Source of the DNA: Okeania sp. KiyG1
GTDB lineage: Bacteria; Cyanobacteriota; Cyanobacteriia; Cyanobacteriales; Microcoleaceae
DNA length: 64,000 bases
Assembly (NCBI RefSeq): GCF_014132355.1
Contig: NZ_BLZO01000089.1
Span: 62,001-126,000, forward strand
Direction: 5' to 3'
The notes beneath the pieces are model-generated. The model was not told where the DNA came from, did no database searches, and saw nothing but the letters and a program-made list of their open reading frames with translations. The translations under genes and the position numbers were made by a program. This document shows, one piece after another, positions 28,320 to 38,555 of this stretch (within the stretch, counting starts at the first letter, position 1; each line of letters opens with the position of its first letter).

Positions 28320-29050
28320 TTTTTTTCCTCCTCTGACTCCATCGCTCCATCAACAAAAGACATGAGATTACAATAGTACATTTTTATATAATCCTGACCA
28401 TAATTAAAAGGAACCAAAGCATAATTTTCTACCACTGACTTAGACCGATTAATTCTACATTTTTCTACTAACTCTTGTATTGCCTCTATCAAAATACTTT
28501 GCCAATTTTTGTACCTCTCAAAATATAAAGTATTACTTTGACTTATCCCATCATTTGCTCCAGCTTCAATAAAAAATCCATTTTCCCAAGTTAAGTAAGA
28601 AGTAACTTTAAGATCGAGCTGATTCAAAGCATAAGATTTTATCATTAAATCGGGTTTTATTTCTAATGCTTTTTGCTGATAAATCTTAGCCTCAAATAAT
28701 CTACCTTGTTGCTGTAAAATCTGACCAATACTCCAATATATAGCTGCCGATTTTGGTTCAAGTGTAATAACTTTTTGATAGTAAGCGATCGCCTGTTCTA
28801 GTTGACCTTTTTGGAAATAAATTTTGCCTAGCTTTGCATAAACTACTGCCAAAGTTTTATGGTAAGAACGAATAGACTTTTCAATTTGACCTTGGGAATA
28901 ACAGACATCCCCTAGTTCTTCGTAAACTTCAGCAGCATAAGGTTGATTTTTAATAGCTTCGTAACAAGCCAAAATCCGATTGTCTTGACTGTCTTGATTT
29001 TTATTTTGTCTTTTAGTAATTGCCTCACCTTCACCCAGAGAAATACCCAA
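28310..29050 (-). CDS. TPR-FkbM methyltransferase, N-terminal part
   Basis: Begins at TTG 29050 or later, as a stop lies just upstream and no ATG precedes the TPRs. At least three TPR units (AAEVYEELGDVCYSQGQIEKS, AKLGKIYFQKGQLEQAIAYYQK, IYWSIGQILQQQGRLFEAK) cover the first 130 residues. The FkbM N-terminal motif ENGFFIEAGANDGISQSNT follows. The frame then stops at ESEEEKKFT within an A7 run (28320-28326). The TPR half is paralogous to the protein at 12.65-13.24 kb. The junction EKSIRSYHKTLAVVYAKL suggests one TPR was partly deleted. Confidence 0.8.
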   Translation of the reverse strand: MGISLGEGEAITKRQNKNQDSQDNRILACYEAIKNQPYAAEVYEELGDVCYSQGQIEKSIRSYHKTLAVVYAKLGKIYFQKGQLEQAIAYYQKVITLEPKSAAIYWSIGQILQQQGRLFEAKIYQQKALEIKPDLMIKSYALNQLDLKVTSYLTWENGFFIEAGANDGISQSNTLYFERYKNWQSILIEAIQELVEKCRINRSKSVVENYALVPFNYGQDYIKMYYCNLMSFVDGAMESEEEKKFT

Positions 29051-29395
29051 ACAAGATTATTTTTAGCTTGATAATTTTATCTCTGACAAAAATCATCTCT
29101 TTCTCCTTCAACTCCAGTTGTTCTTCTTTCTTCCCCTCCACGGTCGGGGTTAGGGGTGGGTTGACTCCTGACTCCTGACTTCCCCTCCACGGTCGGGGCG
29201 AGGGGTGGGTTGACTCCTGACTCCTCCGTCATTTATTTATAACTGTTAATTCGGACATGATATTACTTGATCGCCGAACAACATTATGTACTCTAACCAC
29301 TGTGGTATTATATGAGAAATCAGTTAACATAAGTTAATATACCTGGATTAAAAAATAGTCCCAATAGTATAAAAAGATAAGAAGGAGCGACCCTA
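29051..29395. other. Intergenic region upstream of ftsH
   Basis: Contains two CCCCTCCACGGTCGGGG hairpin-like stretches (about 29134 and 29182), each followed by GAGGGGTGGGTTGACTCC. These are direct repeats of about 48 bases with an internal inverted repeat (CCCC...GGGG). The ftsH promoter is probably in the last 120 bases. AGAAGGAGCGACCC provides a GGAG ribosome site 11 bases before the GTG start. Confidence 0.5.
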
Positions 29396-31237
29396 GTGAA
29401 TAACAAAAGGTGGAGAAATGCTGGCCTATATGCCTTATTGGCAATTGTAGTCATCGCCTTAGCAACAACATTCTTCGAGCAACAATCTCAAACTCTCGAA
29501 CCCTGGAAATATAGTCAGTTCATTCAACAGATAGAAAATAATAACGTAGATAGAGTCATTATAAGTGCTGACCGGACAACAGCTAAAGTTAAAGTAGCTG
29601 ATGGCACTGTCGTCGAGGTTAATCTACCAAATGACCCTGACCTAATTAACATTCTCACTCAAAATAATGTAGATATTTCCGTAGTGCCTCAGAGTGAAGA
29701 AGGTCTCTTTATCAAAGCATTAAGCAGTTTATTCTTCCCTATCCTATTATTGGTGGGACTGTTCTTCCTACTACGTCGTGCCCAAAGTGGACCGGGTAGC
29801 CAAGCGATGAACTTTGGTAAATCCAAAGCTAGAGTGCAAATGGAACCCCAAACCCAAGTTACATTCGGCGATGTAGCAGGTATCGAACAAGCCAAACTAG
29901 AACTAACAGAAGTAGTAGACTTCCTCAAAAATGCCGATCGCTTCACAGCAGTAGGTGCAAAAATTCCCAAAGGAGTATTGTTAGTAGGTCCTCCGGGAAC
30001 AGGTAAAACCCTATTAGCTAAAGCTGTAGCTGGGGAAGCAGGAGTACCATTCTTCTCCATCTCCGGTTCAGAATTTGTAGAAATGTTTGTGGGTGTAGGT
30101 GCTTCCCGGGTCCGCGACCTATTTGAACAAGCAAAATCTAACGCTCCCTGTATCGTATTTATAGATGAAATTGATGCGGTGGGTCGTCAACGAGGTGCTG
30201 GTTTAGGTGGTGGTAATGATGAAAGAGAACAAACCCTCAACCAGCTACTTACTGAAATGGATGGCTTTGAAGGCAATACAGGTATCATTATTATTGCAGC
30301 TACTAACCGCCCCGATGTTCTAGATGCTGCCCTACTTCGACCAGGTCGTTTTGACCGTCAAGTAGTAGTAGACCGTCCAGACTATGCAGGTCGTCTCGAA
30401 ATTCTCAATGTTCATGCTCGTGGTAAGAGTCTCTCTAAAGATGTAGACCTAGAAAAAATTGCTCGTCGAACTCCTGGGTTTACTGGAGCAGATTTGTCTA
30501 ACTTATTAAATGAAGGAGCTATTCTGGCAGCTCGTCGCAACTTAACTGAAATCTCTATGGACGAAGTTAATGATGCTATTGACCGGGTATTAGCAGGTCC
30601 AGAAAAGAAAGACCGAGTAATGAGCGAGAAGCGCAAGGAGTTAGTAGCGTATCACGAAGCTGGTCATGCTTTAGTCGGAGCGTTGATGCCTGATTATGAC
30701 CCAGTGCAGAAAATTAGTATTATTCCTCGCGGTCGTGCTGGTGGTTTGACTTGGTTTACTCCTAGCGAAGACCGGATGGACTCTGGTTTGTACTCTCGTG
30801 CTTATCTACAAAATCAGATGGCTGTAGCTTTGGGTGGTCGTCTTGCTGAGGAGATTATTTTTGGTGATGAAGAGGTGACTACTGGTGCTTCTAACGATTT
30901 ACAGCAGGTAGCTCGTGTGGCAAGGCAAATGGTGACTCGGTTTGGCATGAGCGATCGCCTTGGTCCAGTTGCTCTTGGTCGTCAGAACGGTAATATGTTC
31001 TTAGGTAGGGATATTATGGCGGAGCGTGATTTTTCTGAGGAAACTGCTGCTGCTATTGATGATGAGGTGCGTAATTTGGTAGAGCAAGCTTATCGTCGGG
31101 CGAAGGAAGTTTTAGTAGGGAACCGTCATGTTTTGGATAAGTTGGCCGAGATGTTGGTTGACAAGGAGACTGTAGATTCTGATGAGTTACAGGAGTTGTT
31201 GGCAACTAATGATGTGAAGATGGCGGCTTTGATTTAG
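29396..31237 (+). CDS. ftsH: ATP-dependent zinc metalloprotease FtsH
   Basis: A 613-residue membrane AAA protease. There are two N-terminal membrane spans (about 9-26 and 108-125), Walker A GPPGTGKT (about 197-204), Walker [10 protein letters not shown] (about 251), the second region of homology through RPGRFDRQV, and the zinc motif HEAGH (about 419-423). The Asp third ligand is in ASNDLQQ. The start is GTG 29396 after GGAG. The sequence is of the cyanobacterial thylakoid type (Slr0228/FtsH2), which with a partner FtsH degrades damaged photosystem II D1. Hexamers form around the pore residue [10 protein letters not shown]. Highly conserved, with no breaks. Confidence 0.96.
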   Translation: MNNKRWRNAGLYALLAIVVIALATTFFEQQSQTLEPWKYSQFIQQIENNNVDRVIISADRTTAKVKVADGTVVEVNLPNDPDLINILTQNNVDISVVPQSEEGLFIKALSSLFFPILLLVGLFFLLRRAQSGPGSQAMNFGKSKARVQMEPQTQVTFGDVAGIEQAKLELTEVVDFLKNADRFTAVGAKIPKGVLLVGPPGTGKTLLAKAVAGEAGVPFFSISGSEFVEMFVGVGASRVRDLFEQAKSNAPCIVFIDEIDAVGRQRGAGLGGGNDEREQTLNQLLTEMDGFEGNTGIIIIAATNRPDVLDAALLRPGRFDRQVVVDRPDYAGRLEILNVHARGKSLSKDVDLEKIARRTPGFTGADLSNLLNEGAILAARRNLTEISMDEVNDAIDRVLAGPEKKDRVMSEKRKELVAYHEAGHALVGALMPDYDPVQKISIIPRGRAGGLTWFTPSEDRMDSGLYSRAYLQNQMAVALGGRLAEEIIFGDEEVTTGASNDLQQVARVARQMVTRFGMSDRLGPVALGRQNGNMFLGRDIMAERDFSEETAAAIDDEVRNLVEQAYRRAKEVLVGNRHVLDKLAEMLVDKETVDSDELQELLATNDVKMAALI

Positions 31238-31305
31238 GCAGAAGGAAGAAGGAAGAAGGAAGAAGGAAGAAGGAAGAAGGCAGAAGTAAGAAGGCAGAAG
31301 GCAGA
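31238..31305. repeat. GGAAGAA/GGCAGAA short tandem repeats
   Basis: About nine heptamers directly after the ftsH stop: GGAAGAA repeats, then GGCAGAA variants. It is the same tract type that appears before the ABC ATPase gene and inside the giant glycosyltransferase. Confidence 0.8.
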
Positions 31306-31444
31306 AGGAAAAATCTGGCGTTGTCTGAGTTTTAAGCTTTTGATATGCCCTCACCTTTCCTTCGACTTCCATATCTTAAATTTTTTCTCTTCTTTAAATT
31401 ATTAATTTATGGCTACTTTTTGGATGATTCTAGAGTAGCCTATA

Positions 31445-31568
31445 TTTTTCAGGACTTACGCAGAGACTTTACATATAGCGAGGACTTTAGCGGAGCTTGG
31501 CGTTAGCCAATACCATTCGCCCCTTAAAGATGGTGGTTTAAAAGTCAATTTGCGTAAGTCCTGTTTTT
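31445..31568. mobile_element. MITE with CAGGACTTACGCA ends, TSD TTTTT
   Basis: The element at 31450-31563 has ends CAGGACTTACGCA and TGCGTAAGTCCTG. It is flanked by TTTTT on both sides (31445-31449 and 31564-31568). The interior carries AATACCATTCGCCCCTTAAAG and GATGGTGGTTTAAAAGTC, shared with the copy at 40.8 kb and the relic at 35.8 kb. Confidence 0.85.
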
Positions 31569-32493
31569 GCTTTGTTGGCATTGCTGTTGAAGGACTCAAT
31601 CTCAAAAACTTTTCTATGTTTTCTTGAGTGGGGGAGTGGGGAAGATGGAGAGTGGAAAAAGCTGTGAATAGGAAAGAAACCTAAATACATCCTCTTTCTT
31701 TTAAAAAGCGTTTCGGTACGGAAAATGCTGATAGCTATTTAATTGGAACTGAGGCGATCGTAGCTGACATCATTAGGTAATTTGTCCTAAGTTCAATCAA
31801 TACCATTACTGTTGCAGGACTACCGATATTGAGTGTCTGGAATTTACACCTTACTTTATCTGCTATTTGTCAATAGCTAGAATTACTTATGGTATTTATA
31901 CTTGTTCAAAATTTGTTTTTTTGAGGTTATCTAACTCTGCTGAAAATTAGCAGATTTGAGATGCAATTAACGTAAATACAAGGTTATAGCTTTCTTGAAA
32001 AGGTCTTTTTTTGAATTTAAATATAACACTGGCATCATATCTTAATGTACAGAGTATGATACAAATCGCTGAAATAACGCAAGTTCGTGAAATATTTTGT
32101 AATAATTAGCGAAAAATGAGGCGATTTTGATTAAAACAAATAATATTAAAAATAAATTTAATTAGTATAAATTATGAAAAAGGGTCGAAATTTAGTTTTG
32201 TTCTTGAAATTAATTTTGCCCTCCCTTGGAGAAAGTAGAACAGAAGGTCATTTCAGTTATCAGTTATCAGTTATCAGTTATCAGTACCTCTGGAATAAGG
32301 AGGCTTGACCTTGGCGAACATTCTCTTTTTTTTATCCCCTGAAAAGGAGAGGCGCATACCCAAAATTTCTCGGTAATGATAATTTTCTGATTACTTTGTC
32401 ATACTCTAATTGGTTGGAGCGATCGCTATAGCAGAAGGATTAATTCCTCAGAATCCAGGGTGTTTCAACCCCTTGAGATGTCAAAATAGTAAA
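31569..32493. other. Gene-free region with composite repeat
   Basis: AT-rich. It holds GGGGGAGTGGGG (about 31627), the AAGCGTTTCGGTACGG phrase (about 31706) and four TTATCAG heptamers (about 32256-32283). ACCTCTGGAATAAGGAGG and the solo tnpB-end repeat TTATCCCCTGAAAAGGAGAGG...TTTCTCGGTAA (about 32331-32376) follow. No coding frame of note. Confidence 0.45.
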
Positions 32494-32799
32494 TTAACTA
32501 TTATCCCCATCCTCAAAAAGTGCATCTAAATCTCGATATCCATTCACAACTCTTACAATTTCAATTCTTTTTTGAACCTGAAAATAAAAGATCAGATAAT
32601 CATCTACGGGAAAACTTCTTAATCCTGAAGCCAACTCTTCACGATTACGCCCCATTCCGGGAAAATCTGCTAATTGCCTGCACTTTTCTCTAATTTTTGC
32701 CTGTAATTTTCTTGCCGCTTGTGGATTTTTTTGAGCTAGATAATTATTAATTTCCTTTAAATCTAATCGTGCGGAAGAAACAAAAACATATCTACCCAT
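32494..32799 (-). CDS. RelE/ParE-type toxin
   Basis: A 101-residue toxin with the RelE/ParE fold pattern: MGRYVFVSSARLDLKEINNYLAQ, then a long helix KLQAKIREKCRQLADFPGMGRN, then LRSFPVDDYLIFYFQ and RIEIVRVVNGYRDLDALF. ParE-like members poison gyrase and RelE-like ones cut mRNA on the ribosome; the LADFPGMGR and NGYRD signatures favour ParE. Its ATG directly abuts the antitoxin's TAA, so the pair is translated together. Autoregulation by the antitoxin is usual for such pairs. No membrane segment. Confidence 0.88.
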   Translation of the reverse strand: MGRYVFVSSARLDLKEINNYLAQKNPQAARKLQAKIREKCRQLADFPGMGRNREELASGLRSFPVDDYLIFYFQVQKRIEIVRVVNGYRDLDALFEDGDNS

Positions 32800-33081
32800 T
32801 TAATTTTTCTTCCTCTGTTCCATTGCAATTTCTATCTGTCTAATATCTTCTTCTAATTCATCAAATACTGCTTCCCCATCAAATATTTCACCTCGCTTTA
32901 ATTCTTCGATGCCAATTTCTACTTCCTGTTTAAGTTGTTGGAATCTTCCTTGATAAATTCTTTCTCTGTCTGCCAATAATTGTAATCCTTCCCGAATAAC
33001 TGCTAGCGCATCCTGATAATTTCCACTCTTGATTTGCTCTTTAACAAATTGTTCTATGTCTGGCGTTAAAACAATATTCAT
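32800..33081 (-). CDS. ParD-type antitoxin
   Basis: A 93-residue antitoxin. The N-terminal MNIVLTPDIEQFVKEQIKSGNYQDALAVIREGL fits a ribbon-helix-helix DNA-binding domain of the ParD/CopG group. The acidic C-terminal tail would wrap the toxin. It is the first gene of the pair, with the toxin starting right after its stop. The promoter region upstream (33082-33200) shows no palindrome I can be sure of. Type II toxin-antitoxin role is inferred from family and order. Confidence 0.85.
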   Translation of the reverse strand: MNIVLTPDIEQFVKEQIKSGNYQDALAVIREGLQLLADRERIYQGRFQQLKQEVEIGIEELKRGEIFDGEAVFDELEEDIRQIEIAMEQRKKN

Positions 33082-33204
33082 AGTTTTACTAGGTAGCTAA
33101 ATAGTCTGTTGCTATTAATTATATCAAATCCGCTTAATTGGACATAAAAAAAATTCTCCAATTGCCATAACTACCCTCATCTTTCTTATTCTTTCTCCTC
33201 CTAA

Positions 33205-34340
33205 ATTCAGCACCAACATTTTCATTCCCTGAAGCTCCTAAAAAATCGCGACTCAAAGGAATTTCCGTTGCATCTTCACAAAAATTCTGATATCATCAGA
33301 CTTAAATGGGGTCGTTCGCCTATACACATGACTTTTTATTCAACTAAAATTCCTTGCTCAGAGGCGATGAACTATTCAGGAATTTTTTCCCAGGAGCAAT
33401 AATAGAAATATTTTCATTTTCTCAAGCTTGAGAAAATACTTGTTTTTCCCTCATCAAAAAATCTTTCCATACATGGCAATTGAGTGGAAAATCACCAATA
33501 TTCTCATCCTATGAAGCTCCAGAAAAAAACGCGACTCAAAGGAATTTCTGTTGCATCCTCACCAAAATTCTGATATCATCAGACTTAAGTGGGGTTGTTC
33601 GTCTATACGCATGACTTTTTATTCAACTAAAATTTCTGGCTCAGAGGCGATCAAACGACCTTCCGCTGCGCGATCGAATATTCAGAAATTTTTTCCCAGG
33701 AGCAATAATAGAAATATTTTCATTGTATTAAGCTCCAAAAATACTTACCCCTCATCAAATCTTTCCATCTATGACAATTGAATTGAGTGGAAAATCACCA
33801 ATATTTTCATTGTCTGAAGCTACCGAAAAAAAATCGCCGCTCAAAGGAATTTCCGTTGCATCCTCACCAAAATTCTGATATCATCAGACTTAAATGGCGC
33901 TACTCGTCTATACGCATGACTTTTTATTCAACTAAAATTCCTTGCTCAGAGGCGATGAACTATTCAGGAATTTTATTCCAGGAGCAATACTGGAAATATT
34001 TTCATTGTATGAAGCTTCCAAAAATACTTACTTTTTCCTCATCAAATCTTTCCATCCATGTCAATTGAGTGGAAAATCACCAATATTTTCATTGTCTGAA
34101 GCTACCGAAAAAAAATCGCCGCTCAAAGGAATTTCCGTTGCATCCTCACCAAAATTCTGATATCATCAGACTTAAATGGCGCTACTCGTCTATACGCATG
34201 ACTTTTTATTCAACTAAATTTCCAGGCTCAGAGGCGATCGAACATTCAGGATTTTTTCCCAGGAGCAAAACCAGAAATATTTTAATTTTGTGAGAGCTGC
34301 CTAAAAAATACTGATTTTTCCCTCATAAAATCTTTCCATA
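33205..34340. repeat. Four tandem ~283-bp repeats
   Basis: The anchor GAATTTC(C/T)GTTGCATC starts at 33259, 33542, 33847 and 34129, with steps of 283, 305 and 282 bases. The longer second unit carries about 24 extra bases (AAACGACCTTCCGCTGCGCGA) near 33654-33677. Reading frames of 72-93 codons in each unit are repeat-derived and differ in their ends, with no family likeness. The last unit decays after about 34300. Confidence 0.85.
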
Positions 34341-34542
34341 CTCATAGTTTTCCTGAGTAACGAAATACTCTTTTTATCGTAAATTATCAACTATTAAATA
34401 ATATTTATTTGATGTGATACAACCGCGAGATTACTGATAGTAAAAGCAGATATTAAAAATATCCAGCATATATTGTCAACAATATTTTTTTATGAGTTAA
34501 GCTATTAAAAATATTTCGTCAAATACAAATAATTTATTCATT

Positions 34543-35634
34543 ATGGTTCAATTTGAAGGTTTTTTTAATGGTAAATGGGGAGAACCTATTCCAGGGGAAA
34601 GTAACTCTTCTCCTGTATTTGCAGGTGTTGAAACCCACTCATTCAAATGGGGAGAAGCAGACTTTGGAACATATCCAAATGAATTGAGCTTTGTCATTAA
34701 TCCTTTCTCCACTCAACTCAATAGAAGGTTCAAAGTAGGAGATTTAACCTACTTTAATGGTACAGTTAGGACTGGTACAGAAGTTGAATCAGTACCCCTG
34801 GACATAGAACTAGAATTATATGACCCTACTAGACGTACTGAATCTTTTGAGTTTGACTTTGATATTGTTACAACACCTAATACTGGTACCCCTGAAGAAA
34901 ATGCTGATTCTGTCTTTCCTGTGAGTAGAATTAGTGATGGTAGCTTCAGATATCAAGGAGAAGACTATACCATTAGATTACTAGGCTTTAGTCAAGACAA
35001 CGGTCAAACAATTACAGAAGAATTTCGAGTATTAGAAGACGCCAGAACAACAGCAGGTTTGTACGCAAGAATAGAACGTGATAGAGGAATAGGAACTAAT
35101 AGAAGAGACACTCTTAGAGGTACTAATAGAGATGAAAGATTAGATGGCAGAGGAGGAAATGATAACCTCATAGCTAGGGGAGGGAATGATATTCTCATTG
35201 GAGGAGGTGGTAGAGACAGACTTAATGGAGGAGGAGGAAATGATGACCTTAATGGTGGAGCTGGAAATGATACTTTAATTGGTGGTGGAGGTGCAGATGC
35301 TTTTATTTATGACACAGGTCGTAATTTTCGGAGACGGGATATAGGTACAGATAGAATAGTAGACTTCGTGCCAGATGACGATATCATTGTTTTGTCTCGA
35401 ACAACTTTCAGCAGAATAGAAAGTTTAGCAGGAAGTATACTTCAAGAATTTGAGGTTGTCGATAGTATCAATGCCGCGAGAAACAGTAATGCTTTTATTG
35501 TTTACAATCAAAGCAACGGCAATTTATATTACAACCAAAATGGCAGTAATAACGGGTTTGGTAGTGGAGGTTTATTTGCCCGTTTACAAGGAAGTCCTAC
35601 ACTAGAAGCGACTGACTTTTTCATTGATAATTAG
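34543..35634 (+). CDS. Choice-of-anchor K domain protein with RTX-like Ca-binding repeats
   Basis: A 363-residue protein. Residues 1-170 match the choice-of-anchor K type (FEGFFNGKWGEPIPG, FKVGDLTYFNGTVRTGTE). Residues about 185-250 form hemolysin-type repeats of the GGxGxDxLx kind (GGNDNLIARGGNDILIGGGGRD, NDTLIGGGGADAF), which bind calcium in a beta-roll. A 100-residue domain ending LEATDFFIDN, common to cyanobacterial RTX-like proteins, follows. No cleavable signal is visible; such proteins usually leave by type I secretion with a C-terminal signal. Likely surface or exported. No secretion genes are adjacent. Confidence 0.85.
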   Translation: MVQFEGFFNGKWGEPIPGESNSSPVFAGVETHSFKWGEADFGTYPNELSFVINPFSTQLNRRFKVGDLTYFNGTVRTGTEVESVPLDIELELYDPTRRTESFEFDFDIVTTPNTGTPEENADSVFPVSRISDGSFRYQGEDYTIRLLGFSQDNGQTITEEFRVLEDARTTAGLYARIERDRGIGTNRRDTLRGTNRDERLDGRGGNDNLIARGGNDILIGGGGRDRLNGGGGNDDLNGGAGNDTLIGGGGADAFIYDTGRNFRRRDIGTDRIVDFVPDDDIIVLSRTTFSRIESLAGSILQEFEVVDSINAARNSNAFIVYNQSNGNLYYNQNGSNNGFGSGGLFARLQGSPTLEATDFFIDN

Positions 35635-35904
35635 AGTTATTAAAGATTCCATAATTAACGAATAAAAATGTAGGGGCAATCTAAACATGGTTGCTCCCTA
35701 ATATCAAAATTGTCGGTGCGAATAACCATTTTTTCCTACTAGAGTTGTTTTTCTCTCGTCAAATCTTTCCATCCTTGACATCGTTAGGGCGAATGCCATT
35801 CGCCCCTACAGATGGTGGTTTAACAGTAAATTTGCCTAAGTTCTATAAGACTAACAACTTAATCGGTACATCCGTGCCATAATCCGTGTGAGCAATCTTC
35901 TTCC
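35635..35904. repeat. Relic MITE between genes
   Basis: At 35781-35842 lie TTAGGGCGAATGCCATTCGCCCC, a GATGGTGGTTTAACAG stretch and AAATTTGCCTAAGTTCT. This is the degenerate right half of the MITE family. The left half is missing. CACGGATTATGGCACGGAT in reverse is near 35867-35888. Confidence 0.5.
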
Positions 35905-37638
35905 TTATTCCTTCCTATAAATACAATTAGTATCTAAAACAAACAAACTATCATTCTGAAAAACAGTACAAGTAGGTACAGTTGTTGCCAAAGCAGGAAT
36001 ATATCCTAACTGCAAAAAAGTCACCGCCTCCTGTGCAGATTCATATTGCATTAACCAACTATTATCCTCAACATATTCTGGCGTAAAACTACCACGATGT
36101 AACATCCAAAAATCAACTCCATACCTTTGAATAAAACTCTTCACTTCTACTAAATCTGAACTATATTGAGCAACAATTAAATCTATAATTCGTTGCCGAA
36201 ATTGACTATAATAACCAACTTGATAAGGAATAGCATACTCCCTACCCAACAAAATAGAACGTTGAGCAAATGTAGGTAATAAATTTGCCTCCTCCTCCAA
36301 AGAAGCAATCAAAATATCTTCAGGTTGTGCTTCAAAAAATCTATATAAATCTGTAGCTCTACCCACCTTATATTTAACCAAAGGAAAACCTTTAACAAAA
36401 GCAGGATATAACACCAGAGATGCCATAATTAAACTCGTTAAAACTAAAGAAATAATACCCTGAAATTTAACAGTAAATTTTTGTCTATTTTCTGCCCAAT
36501 TAAACAAAGCATCAATAATTAAAGTCAGAGCGATCGCAGTTGCCAAAGCAATAATTATGCGGAAACTTAATCCTGTATATCTACTAGGAAGATGTAACCG
36601 AAAAAGTAAAGCATGAGCAATAAAAAACATTGCCAAAGATGACAGTAATAGATGCACTAACAACCAAATTCTATTAGTAATATTTCTGATTAAAGGAAAA
36701 GCAGATTTAAAAGTCAATAAAAACGGCAATAATAACCCCGCACATTGAGTAGCTGGAGTAAATAAAGACTTAGGAAACATTCCACTACGTTTACCAGTTA
36801 ACCAAAAATCTTTTGGATGAACGTGAAAAAAAGTACTACGACCATTTGGATAAAACTCCCTTAATTCCATTGCCATTTCACGACTAATAGCAGGTCCGAA
36901 TTCTGAAGAACTTAAAGCGTAAGGTAATAAAACAAAAAATGCCGTACTTAAACCAACTCCACAAAATAGAAAGTTCCGTTTTTCTGATGATAATTGAAAC
37001 CTCCCATTTTTCCAGTAAATTAGTTGCAAAATTAGAATGCCAGAAGCAATAAATACATACTGAGGATAAAATAATCCCACCAGAGCGATCGCTATCCCCA
37101 TTTTGAGCAACGAACCTCGGAGTAAATAATATAAAAAAGCCAGAAAAAATGGATAAACAAATGCTCTAGGAGTAGCAGAAGCAACATCATCTTTCATCCA
37201 AATAGCCTGATTCATTACCAAAGCAGCAATAAATCCTGCCATTGGTACTGGTAATATTTCTAAACATATTTGAAAAATATAGTAAGTACAGATTAAACCC
37301 AAAATAAAAGGAATAATTTTAGCAAAGATAAACGGGTTAATTCCTATAGTTGCTGCACTTTTATAAAGTAAAGTATATCCCGCTGGAGCTACTGACTGAA
37401 AATAATCAGCAATTAAATCATTGGGAAATAAATCTGGATTAAAAAAACGCTGCATCCAAAAAATATGTTGTCTAGCATCATCTTGCACGCTCAGACTACT
37501 AGCAAAAGCTTTTTTCAGAGTCATCAAAGCATAAATTGTAGCAAAAGTCATGCTCAGACTAAACCAAAACATCACCCTTTTACGAGATTTTTTATCTATA
37601 GGAGCAGTTAAAAAATAATGTATATTTATCATTAACAT
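35905..37638 (-). CDS. Polytopic membrane protein, GT-C-like
   Basis: A 577-residue protein with about ten hydrophobic spans across residues 25-420 and a soluble tail of about 150 residues that ends in FLQLGYIPALATTVPTC. The first loop has SVQDDARQHIFWMQRFF, and a motif DDARQH just after the first span resembles the acidic loop of GT-C membrane glycosyltransferases (family 39 and relatives). I infer a lipid-linked-sugar-dependent glycosyltransferase or related enzyme, but cannot place it exactly. The start could be ATG 37638 or 37632 (MLMINIHYF). Its first 18 codons and upstream DNA are duplicated twice downstream (37.75-38.35 kb). Confidence 0.7.
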   Translation of the reverse strand: MLMINIHYFLTAPIDKKSRKRVMFWFSLSMTFATIYALMTLKKAFASSLSVQDDARQHIFWMQRFFNPDLFPNDLIADYFQSVAPAGYTLLYKSAATIGINPFIFAKIIPFILGLICTYYIFQICLEILPVPMAGFIAALVMNQAIWMKDDVASATPRAFVYPFFLAFLYYLLRGSLLKMGIAIALVGLFYPQYVFIASGILILQLIYWKNGRFQLSSEKRNFLFCGVGLSTAFFVLLPYALSSSEFGPAISREMAMELREFYPNGRSTFFHVHPKDFWLTGKRSGMFPKSLFTPATQCAGLLLPFLLTFKSAFPLIRNITNRIWLLVHLLLSSLAMFFIAHALLFRLHLPSRYTGLSFRIIIALATAIALTLIIDALFNWAENRQKFTVKFQGIISLVLTSLIMASLVLYPAFVKGFPLVKYKVGRATDLYRFFEAQPEDILIASLEEEANLLPTFAQRSILLGREYAIPYQVGYYSQFRQRIIDLIVAQYSSDLVEVKSFIQRYGVDFWMLHRGSFTPEYVEDNSWLMQYESAQEAVTFLQLGYIPALATTVPTCTVFQNDSLFVLDTNCIYRKE

Positions 37639-38345
37639 TTAGTTTGTTTTAGAACGACATTATTACTCAATTATTATCTCAAAATATCAGAAAAAATGTT
37701 GGGAAATATCAAAAACTTCAAACTCAGACAACGCAATATTTTTCTTTCTTCCTTCTTCCTTCTTCCTTCTTGTTTTTTTTATCTATGGGAGCAGTTAAAA
37801 AATTATGTATATCTATCATTAACATTTCGTTTATTTGAGAACGACATTATTATACCAAGCGTGATAAATGTTTGTTACAAATGGTAGGGACGTTGCATAA
37901 GGGCGTCCGTACAAAAGAAGGAAGAGGAAAGAAGGAAGAAGGGATAAATATTAAAAAAAAGGGAAAAGCAATATAAATAACTATCTAAAATGAACTGGAC
38001 TAGCTATTTTTAAGCATATCCGAGCAAGGTCTACCTTTTTGTAGCATTCTTTTTTAAAATTGGTATTACTCAATTATTATCTCAAAATATCAGAACAAAT
38101 TTTGGGAAATATCAAAAACTTAAAACTCAGACAACGCAATATTTTTCTTTCTTCCTTCTTCCTTCTTCCTTCTTCCTGATTTTTTATCTATAGGAGCAGT
38201 TAAAAAATTATGTATATTTATCATTAATATTTCGTTTATTTGAGAACGACATTATTACTCAATTATTATCTCAAAATATCAGAACAAATGTTGAGACAGA
38301 TCAAAAACTTAAAACTCAGACAACGCAATATTTTTCCTTCTTTCT
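37585..38345. repeat. Three copies of the 5' end and upstream region of the membrane-protein gene
   Basis: The gene's own start region (TTTTTTATCTATAGGAGCAG to TTAGAACGACATTATT, about 37590-37662) and AATTATTATCTCAAAATATCAG recur near 37775-37852, 38062-38100 and 38182-38290. Each unit continues into AAACTCAGACAACGCAATATTT and a TTCTTCC tract. The copies carry the N-terminal codons MLMINIHYFLTAPIDKK but are cut by TTCTTCC repeats. Confidence 0.8.
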
Positions 38346-38503
38346 TCTTTCTTCTTCCTTCTTCCTTCTTCCTTCTTCCTTCTTCCTTCTTCCTTCTTCC
38401 TTCTTCCTTCTTACTTCTTACTTCTTACTTCTTCCTTCTTACTTCTTCCTTCTTACTTCTTCCTTCTTCCTTCTTACTTCTTCCTTCTTCCTTCTTCCTT
38501 GTG
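38333..38503. repeat. TTCTTCC pyrimidine repeat tract
   Basis: About 170 bases of TTCTTCC and TTCTTAC heptamers on the plus strand, the longest such tract in the window, ending 53 bases before the dndE start. An apparent 110-codon frame here is all repeat (FFLLPSS). Confidence 0.85.
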
Positions 38504-38555
38504 ATACAATCAAACTTAATAACATTTACTCGAAGGGTAACTTTAAATACCTTTA

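Noticed and set aside
33551-34293. Four small plus-strand frames of 72-93 codons
   Set aside because: They arise from the tandem 283-bp repeat, differ in length from unit to unit and match no family.
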